Assembly: GCA_910584575.1 (NCBI GenBank)
Contig: CAJUBG010000070.1
Location: 1-17,852 of the forward strand
Direction: 5' to 3'
Length of the DNA: 17,852 bases
DNA from: an uncultured Dorea sp.
GTDB taxonomy: Bacteria; Bacillota; Clostridia; Lachnospirales; Lachnospiraceae
The position numbers were made by a program, and so were the translations under genes. This document shows positions 12,817-17,852 of this stretch, one piece after another (the stretch's first letter is position 1; the number at the start of each line of letters is the position of its first letter). The notes under the pieces are model-generated. The model did not search any database, was not told the origin of the DNA, and saw only the letters and a program-made list of their open reading frames with translations.

Positions 12817-14882
12817 TAAATATCTCCTCCTTCTATCATGTCGTCGATTACTTTCTTGAGGGTATTGATTGCCTCGTTCATGTCGGTATGGTCAAACTGC
12901 GCGCCTGACGCATTCATATGACCGCCTCCGCCAAGGCGCTCCATGATAATCTGTACATTCACCTCGTCGATGGACCTTGCGCTTACATAAATTCTTCCGT
13001 TGTATTCTGTCAGTACAAAGGAAGCCTTAATGTTGCTGATGTCCAGAAGCTCGTTCGCAGCCTGCGCGCCGATGATGGTGGGGCTTTCAATCTTGAGAGC
13101 AGTACCTCTGGCAATGGCAAACTTCTTGTGGTAGACCTCCGCGCTGCTGATAATCTCTGCCTTTGCGCGGTAGGAATCCATATCGTCCCTGAACATCTTG
13201 CGGACATGGGTAATATCTGCCCCGCATCTGCGCAGGAAAGCCGCCGCCTCAAAGGTACGCACGCCTGTATGATTCACAAAGTTGTTGGTATCAATCATGA
13301 TGCCGGCGTACATGCTGCTTGCTTCAATCTTAGGAATCTTGATGTCGTCAACAATGTATTGCAGAACCTCGGCCACCATCTCACATGCAGAGGAGGCATA
13401 AGGCTCAATATAGGAAAGCAGGGCGTTCTCGATATTATCGCTGCTCTGCCTGTGGTGGTCAAGCACCACGATGGTTTTTGTCTTTTTTAACAATTCTTCA
13501 CATTCCGTCATCTTGGGGCGGTTCGTATCAACCACCACTACCATGGAATTCTCATCCGCCATCTCAATCGCCTGGCTGGACTTAAGAAACAGCCCTTCAG
13601 GGTAATTGGAATCCTTCACAAAGCATTCATACAGCGGGCGCAGGGAGGCCGATACCTCGTTGATTACCACATAGGCTTTCTTCTCCATGGACGCCGCCGC
13701 CCGACAGATTCCGATGGCTGCCCCAAATGCGTCTGCATCCGTCAGCTTATGCCCCATGACGAAAATCTTGTCTTTTAAGGTAATGAACTCCCTTAGGGCC
13801 TCTGCCTTCACCCGTGCCTTTACGCGGGTGTTCTTGGAGGTCTGTTCACGTTTTCCGCCATAGTATGTAATACCATGGCTGTCCTTGATGACCGCCTGGT
13901 CGCCGCCTCTTGCAAGCGCAAGGTCAATGGCGACTCTGGCGTAGTTATAACCCTGAGAATAGGCGTCGTTGCTTAATCCAAGACCGATACTTAAGGTTGC
14001 CGGAATTCCGTTCCCGATATTCACGGACTTCACGTCGTCAAGCAGAGAGAACTTGTCAGCCGCTAATTCCTTAAAATACTGCTTCTTGAGTACAATGAAA
14101 TACTTGTCTGACTCCATCTTCTTGACAATACCGTCCACCCTGGCGATATACTGATTAATCTTGCGGTCTACCAGCGCCATCAGCAAGGACTGGCGAACCT
14201 CCTCCACGCTGTTGATGACTTCGTCATAGTTATCAATATAGATTAAACCAGCGACCAGACGCTGTTCTTCATTCTCTTTGATATAGCGGTTCAATTCGGT
14301 CACATCCTGAAGGTGAACGGCGATAAAGTATTCCTTCTCCGCCGGCATCTGAAGGAGAAGCCCTGTATCGTTAAAGCCTTCCACGGAAACCTGCCGAAGC
14401 TCTGCCTTAAATTCTCTGTCAGCGAAATAGACGTCCATCTCCACCGTATCCTGTAATTCCTTAGGAAAAATACTTCGGTTCAGTTCAGGAATATATTTGC
14501 TGATGGGCACATCCCGTCTGGGCTTACATCCCAGAAGCTCTTTGAACAGGTCGTTCATCCAGATTGTCTTACCGTCGCTCATCAGAATCGCGTAGGGTAA
14601 TGTCAGCTCTTTCAGCAGGGTATTCTGGACGATCCCGTACTGTGCGGCAAATTCGACAAGATCCTTCAAGAGGACTGTCTTACTGCGGAAATAAAGTCCG
14701 AGAGCAATTAGGCTGTATACCACGACGAAGATTCCCATCAGGCTTCCCGCCCGCCGGTCAATAATATAGACCCAGACATTCATTGCGATTAACAGCACCG
14801 CCATGATGGACGGCCACTGAATATACATCTTTAATTGTCCTCTTAGTTTCAGTTTTTCGTTTTCACTTTTCTTTTCTAACAT
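12816..14882 (-). CDS. gdpP: Cyclic-di-AMP phosphodiesterase GdpP (DHH family)
   Basis: A 688-residue membrane-anchored phosphodiesterase that hydrolyses c-di-AMP, which controls potassium and osmolyte balance and cell-wall stress. Order: two transmembrane helices (about 24-41 and 46-64), a PAS-like sensor domain (about 80-190), a degenerate GGDEF domain (about 205-335, with SDKYFIVL in place of an active GGDEF), a DHH domain with HKLTDADAFGAA, VVVVDTNRP and VVLDHHRQS for metal binding, and a DHHA1 domain with GGGGHMNASGAQ. The metal-binding residues are intact. The ATG at 14882 is chosen over a TTG at 14906 because GAGGA lies about 7 bases upstream of it. First gene of the gdpP-rplI-dnaB operon, a common Firmicute arrangement. 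Confidence 0.95.
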   Translation of the reverse strand: MLEKKSENEKLKLRGQLKMYIQWPSIMAVLLIAMNVWVYIIDRRAGSLMGIFVVVYSLIALGLYFRSKTVLLKDLVEFAAQYGIVQNTLLKELTLPYAILMSDGKTIWMNDLFKELLGCKPRRDVPISKYIPELNRSIFPKELQDTVEMDVYFADREFKAELRQVSVEGFNDTGLLLQMPAEKEYFIAVHLQDVTELNRYIKENEEQRLVAGLIYIDNYDEVINSVEEVRQSLLMALVDRKINQYIARVDGIVKKMESDKYFIVLKKQYFKELAADKFSLLDDVKSVNIGNGIPATLSIGLGLSNDAYSQGYNYARVAIDLALARGGDQAVIKDSHGITYYGGKREQTSKNTRVKARVKAEALREFITLKDKIFVMGHKLTDADAFGAAIGICRAAASMEKKAYVVINEVSASLRPLYECFVKDSNYPEGLFLKSSQAIEMADENSMVVVVDTNRPKMTECEELLKKTKTIVVLDHHRQSSDNIENALLSYIEPYASSACEMVAEVLQYIVDDIKIPKIEASSMYAGIMIDTNNFVNHTGVRTFEAAAFLRRCGADITHVRKMFRDDMDSYRAKAEIISSAEVYHKKFAIARGTALKIESPTIIGAQAANELLDISNIKASFVLTEYNGRIYVSARSIDEVNVQIIMERLGGGGHMNASGAQFDHTDMNEAINTLKKVIDDMIEGGDI

Positions 14883-14926
14883 CAGCCCATCCTCATGTTC
14901 TCTCAAGAATAAAATATACGGAAATC

Positions 14927-14932
14927 ATTATA
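14927..14932 (-). promoter_or_regulatory. Extended -10 promoter of gdpP-rplI-dnaB
   Basis: On the - strand the sequence reads GTGGTATAATG: a consensus TATAAT with an extended TGG. The -35 region is poor. Transcription would begin about 40 bases before the gdpP start. It stands back to back with the promoter of the lipoprotein gene at 15074. Confidence 0.65.
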
Positions 14933-14991
14933 CCACTTTTTAAAGCAAATGAAAAGCTATTAGGAAAAGTAGCAGAAATTTAAGAAATTCT

Positions 14992-15022
14992 TTAACATTT
15001 TCATAGAAAATTGGTGTATAGT
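14992..15022 (+). promoter_or_regulatory. Probable promoter of the orphan sugar-binding lipoprotein
   Basis: TTAACA (14992-14997), a long 19-base spacer and TATAGT (15017-15022). The non-ideal spacer suggests need for an activator or tight control. The site is bracketed by a perfect 11-base inverted repeat. Confidence 0.5.
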
Positions 15023-15038
15023 GTTTCATGAAAATGTT
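14994..15038. promoter_or_regulatory. Inverted repeat flanking the lipoprotein promoter, candidate operator
   Basis: AACATTTTCAT (14994-15004) and ATGAAAATGTT (15028-15038) are perfect reverse complements, 34 bases apart centre to centre, with the -10 box between them. Because transcription starts near the right arm, the repeat cannot act as an RNA hairpin from this promoter and is better explained as paired protein-binding sites on DNA. Confidence 0.5.
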
Positions 15039-15073
15039 TCACACTAATATCAGAGTGTTGGGAGAGAAGTGTT

Positions 15074-16414
15074 ATGATAAAGAAAATCAGAAGATGGGCT
15101 GCCGTTGCCCTGTGTGCGGCGATGTGTATAAGCGGGTGCTCGGCTAAAGACGGCGCAGAAGAACCAACGAAGCCGGCAGATACGGAGGCAAAGAAGGATA
15201 AGCCTCAGAAGAAGGAGAAAGCATACCAGAAAAAGCTGGATATGATAAAGCCCTCTGCCTATGATAACGTAATGGGACTGAACCTAGAGGAAGGCACGAG
15301 CCTTTCCATTATAGGCAAGGCGGAGGGCGTGCCTTACTGGGACGAGGTACGCAGCGGCGCAGAGCAGGCGGTGAAGGATATTAACGACAATCTTGGATAT
15401 GAGGGAAAGAAGCAGGTGAAGGTGACTTACAGCGCGCCTGGTACGCCGGACAATGTGGATGAGCAGGTGAATATCCTCGATGAGGAGTTGGCGAGATATC
15501 CGGCTGCGGTGGGAATTGCCATTGCAGATACCCAGGCATGTGAGGTGCAGTTTGACCTGGCGGCAGAGAGTGATATACCTGTGGTGGCCTTCGACTCAGG
15601 AAGTGATTACCAGGGATTGATGGCAATGGTATCCACGGATAACCGGACGGCTGCGAGGGAGGCGGCCCAAAGGCTAGCGGAATCAGTGGGGGAGAAGGGC
15701 GAGATTATGCTGTTCATACACGATTCCAAATCTGAGTCGGCAATGAGCCGTGAACAGGCTTTCAGGGAAGAATTGGAGGCAAATTATCCGGAGATTATTA
15801 TTGCGGAGGTCTATTATATGGACCGTTTGTCTGACATGCAGGAAAGGATTGCGGCGGAGATGAATGGGGAGAGTGTAGGCGAAGGTGGAGAAACGCCTGA
15901 CGCTGACGGAAACGCCAAAGAAGAAGGGGAGAACGGCGAGCCGGCAGGCGGGAATGGTACACAGAGCGAGGGAGCAGGGAATGGTGAGCCGCAGGCTCAG
16001 GCGGCGCAGGATGCGGGTGAAACAGAAGTCCTGGCAGACGGTGAGGCAATTTTGGCAGACACAATCTCCGAGGAGGAGGTCATAGATTATCTGTTTGAGA
16101 AGCATCCGGATATTAAGGGAATCTATGCTACGAACGGGGATGCTGTAAAACGTGCTTTGGAGACTTTAGAGCGCAATGAGGCACAGGCTTCCATTATTGG
16201 CTTTGATGCAGATGAAGAAGAACTCGACGCATTGAGGGATGGCAGAGTCGATGCGCTGGTTCTCCAGAATCCTTTTGGAATGGGATATGCGGCGGTCATC
16301 GCTTCGGCAAGGGCGGCGCTTTCTATGGGAAACGAGGCGGTAGTCGATACAGGATATGTATGGCTTACGAAGGAAAGCCTGGAGGATGAGGAAATTCAGA
16401 AGTTGTTGTACTAG
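15074..16414 (+). CDS. Sugar-binding lipoprotein, type 1 periplasmic binding fold, with low-complexity insert
   Basis: A 446-residue lipoprotein: signal peptide with lipobox ISGC (Cys22), then a Lys/Glu/Pro-rich tether (about 23-58). The ligand-binding domain resembles the ribose/galactose-binding family (Peripla_BP_4): LSIIGKAEGVPYWDEVRSGAEQA, AAVGIAIADTQA, IPVVAFDSGSD, VSTDNRTAAREAAQRL, IKGIYATNGDAVKRALE, IIGFDADEEELDALRDGRV and VLQNPFGMGYAAV. Between the second-lobe helix and the ATN strand an unusual insert (about 264-330) rich in Gly, Glu, Asn and Ala interrupts the fold. No permease, ATPase or sensor kinase is adjacent, so it is an orphan that may feed a distant transporter or act as a surface sensor. 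GGAGAG precedes the ATG. It diverges from gdpP across a shared intergenic region. Confidence 0.88.
   Translation: MIKKIRRWAAVALCAAMCISGCSAKDGAEEPTKPADTEAKKDKPQKKEKAYQKKLDMIKPSAYDNVMGLNLEEGTSLSIIGKAEGVPYWDEVRSGAEQAVKDINDNLGYEGKKQVKVTYSAPGTPDNVDEQVNILDEELARYPAAVGIAIADTQACEVQFDLAAESDIPVVAFDSGSDYQGLMAMVSTDNRTAAREAAQRLAESVGEKGEIMLFIHDSKSESAMSREQAFREELEANYPEIIIAEVYYMDRLSDMQERIAAEMNGESVGEGGETPDADGNAKEEGENGEPAGGNGTQSEGAGNGEPQAQAAQDAGETEVLADGEAILADTISEEEVIDYLFEKHPDIKGIYATNGDAVKRALETLERNEAQASIIGFDADEEELDALRDGRVDALVLQNPFGMGYAAVIASARAALSMGNEAVVDTGYVWLTKESLEDEEIQKLLY
15863..16063 (+). other. Low-complexity insert within the sugar-binding lipoprotein
   Basis: About 67 codons (residues 264-330) of Gly/Glu/Asn/Ala/Gln-rich, hydrophobic-poor sequence containing repeated GNGEP and EGENGEP-like units. 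It sits between the helix ending QERIAAEM and the helix ISEEEVIDYLFEKHPD, where family members normally have only a short turn. It is in frame and free of stop codons. Confidence 0.7.
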
Positions 16415-16426
16415 GCCATGAAAAAA

Positions 16427-16452
16427 GCAGGTTTCATAGAAACCTGCCTTTT
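16427..16452. terminator. Bidirectional terminator between convergent genes
   Basis: A perfect 9-bp stem (GCAGGTTTC at 16427-16435 with GAAACCTGC at 16439-16447), loop ATA, with CTTTT after it on the + strand and six A residues before it (16421-16426), which are U residues on the - strand. It can end both the lipoprotein transcript and the convergent CBS-domain gene transcript. The remaining 16453-16544 holds no gene. Confidence 0.85.
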
Positions 16453-16544
16453 CAGTGATATGCCATCTCTGTATTGTGGATGTTCTGAATACTGATATGC
16501 CAATATGAATCGTCTTAAATACTGGCAGTCAGATATCAGCAAAA

Positions 16545-17834
16545 TTATATATCGAACGTCGGCGTCTCATTAGTGTCAGGAGTCGCCTCAGGGAGATACA
16601 AGTGTACAAGCTCAATCCGGTTCTTATCAAGCTTCTCTACAACCATGTGGATTCCATCCTCTGTGTGGATGCTGTCGCCTGTCTCCGGAAGCCGGTCAAG
16701 GCGTTCAATGATGAAGCCGCCCAAAGAATCATATTCCTCCGAATTCAAATCCAACTCCAGACGGTCATTCAAGTCGTCCAGATTCGTAGAGCCTTCTACA
16801 ATATATTCACGCTCATCAATCTCTTGAATAAAATCTTCCTCATTCTCGTCATACTCGTCGTGAATCTCACCGACGATTTCCTCCAGAATATCCTCCAGAG
16901 TAATCAGTCCGGCAGTCTCACCGTATTCGTCAAGTACGATTGCAATATTAAATGAAGCTTTGCGCATCTCTACCAAAAGCTCTGAGATATTCTTATACTC
17001 GTAGGTGAAATACGCCTCTCTTAAAATATCCTGAATATGAAATCCTTTTGTGTTGTCATATAACAGCAAGTCTTTCATATTAATAGTACCAACCACATTG
17101 TCCGTCGTATCCTTAAATACCGGAAGCCTTGTAAACTTATCTTCGCGGAAGATATCGATAAGCTCGTCGTAGGTACTGTTGACATCGGCAAATGTCACAT
17201 GGACACGGGGAACCATGACATCCTTTGCCCTGGCGTCGCCCAGATCAAACACGTTATTGATCATTTCCCGTTCGTCGGATTCTATGACTCCGTCCTCATG
17301 GCTTACATCCACGATGGTACGAAGCTCTGTCTCCGTCATGACATTGTTCTTGGCATTCGGATCAACGCGCAGAAGAAACAGTACGCCGATAGAAAGCCCG
17401 TTAATAACAAAGATTGCAGGCGTCATAACCTTCATAAACATACTGATAATCGGGGCATATAAAAGCGACATCTTCTCAGAATGGATGGTAGCCATCGTCT
17501 TAGGTGTAATCTCCCCGAATAGCAGGATCAATATAGTTAGGATACCGCTTGCGATTGCAACCATAGAACCGCCAAAGCTATAAGCAAGCGAGGTGGTTAA
17601 GGATGCTGCCGACAGGTTTACAATGTTGTTGCCAATCAGTATGGCACTTAGCATCTTGCCGGAATCATCCGTGATTGCAAGAACTGTCCTGGCGCGTTTG
17701 CTGCCTTCATCCGCCAGGGTTCGCATCCGTATCTTATTAACGGTAGTCAGCGCTGTCTCCGCAGATGAAAAAAATGCAGACAACAATAATAAAATAAACA
17801 GAATAATGATTCGTGTGGCGTCACTCGAGTCCAA
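16545..17834 (-). CDS. CNNM/CBS-domain membrane protein (HlyC/CorC family)
   Basis: A 429-residue membrane protein. The N-terminal CNNM (DUF21) domain of about 1-190 has FFSSAETALTTVNKIRM, NNIVNLSAASLTTSLAY and FGEITPKTMA in its transmembrane helices. Two CBS domains follow (about 205-325; VMVPRVHVTFADV, RLPVFKDTTDNVVGTINMKDLL, NIAIVLDEYGETAGLITLEDILEEIVGEIHDEYD), then the C-terminal CorC_HlyC domain (about 340-420; SLGGFIIERLDRLPETGD). Family members are implicated in magnesium export or divalent-cation homeostasis; the old haemolysin label is historical. The start is a TTG at 17834: a TGA lies 12 bases farther up in frame, so nothing earlier is possible, yet AAGGAG at 17847-17852 is 12 bases away, longer than usual. 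Confidence 0.93.
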   Translation of the reverse strand: MDSSDATRIIILFILLLLSAFFSSAETALTTVNKIRMRTLADEGSKRARTVLAITDDSGKMLSAILIGNNIVNLSAASLTTSLAYSFGGSMVAIASGILTILILLFGEITPKTMATIHSEKMSLLYAPIISMFMKVMTPAIFVINGLSIGVLFLLRVDPNAKNNVMTETELRTIVDVSHEDGVIESDEREMINNVFDLGDARAKDVMVPRVHVTFADVNSTYDELIDIFREDKFTRLPVFKDTTDNVVGTINMKDLLLYDNTKGFHIQDILREAYFTYEYKNISELLVEMRKASFNIAIVLDEYGETAGLITLEDILEEIVGEIHDEYDENEEDFIQEIDEREYIVEGSTNLDDLNDRLELDLNSEEYDSLGGFIIERLDRLPETGDSIHTEDGIHMVVEKLDKNRIELVHLYLPEATPDTNETPTFDI

Positions 17835-17852
17835 TTGATCAGTTCACTCCTT

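Noticed and set aside
16456..16502. Direct repeat TGATATGCCA (16456-16465 and 16493-16502)
   Set aside because: Two 10-base copies between convergent gene ends, with no spacer regularity or further copies; not a CRISPR array and no clear function.
1..17852. CRISPR arrays, insertion sequences, tRNA or rRNA genes, prophage genes
   Set aside because: None seen on either strand by reading; no transposase-like protein, regular repeat array or tRNA-like fold was noticed.

Overview
The window looks like a chromosomal segment of a Gram-positive anaerobe of the class Clostridia, most likely a Lachnospiraceae-like gut bacterium. This rests on strong AGGAGG-type ribosome binding sites, lipoprotein signal peptides, a gdpP-rplI-dnaB operon, a clostridial 2[4Fe-4S] ferredoxin and moderate GC content with AT-rich promoters. 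No species can be named from the sequence alone.

Layout. (1) 1-161 is the 3' end of rplA (ribosomal protein L1), closed by a strong terminator instead of running into rplJ/rplL. (2) 390-1026 is an AT-rich two-gene toxin-antitoxin-like unit: a small antitoxin candidate and a PIN-domain (VapC-type) RNase. (3) 1198-10173 is a carbohydrate uptake and catabolism locus, all on the + strand: solute-binding lipoprotein, two permeases, an ADP-dependent phosphofructokinase/glucokinase-family kinase, class II aldolase A, RpiR regulator 1, class II aldolase B, RpiR regulator 2, and a D-lyxose/mannose-type isomerase. (4) 10309-10479 is a 56-residue ferredoxin with its own promoter, and 10673-11032 is a small unidentified helical protein. 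(5) 11006-14882, - strand, is the gdpP-rplI-dnaB operon. (6) 15074-16414 is an orphan sugar-binding lipoprotein, divergent from gdpP and carrying a long low-complexity insert. (7) 16545-17834, - strand, is a CNNM/CBS transporter-like membrane protein.

The sugar locus is the most interesting part. It has importer parts without an ATPase, an aldose-ketose isomerase, a sugar kinase of a mainly archaeal family, and two different class II aldolases, each followed by a paralogous SIS-domain regulator. This is a complete isomerase-kinase-aldolase scheme, but the substrate cannot be read from the sequence. The two strongest promoters (before the binding-protein gene and before aldolase B) share an identical 13-base AT-rich element and related GAAAT/ATTTC palindromes. 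These are candidate operators for the RpiR proteins and would tie the cluster into one regulon.
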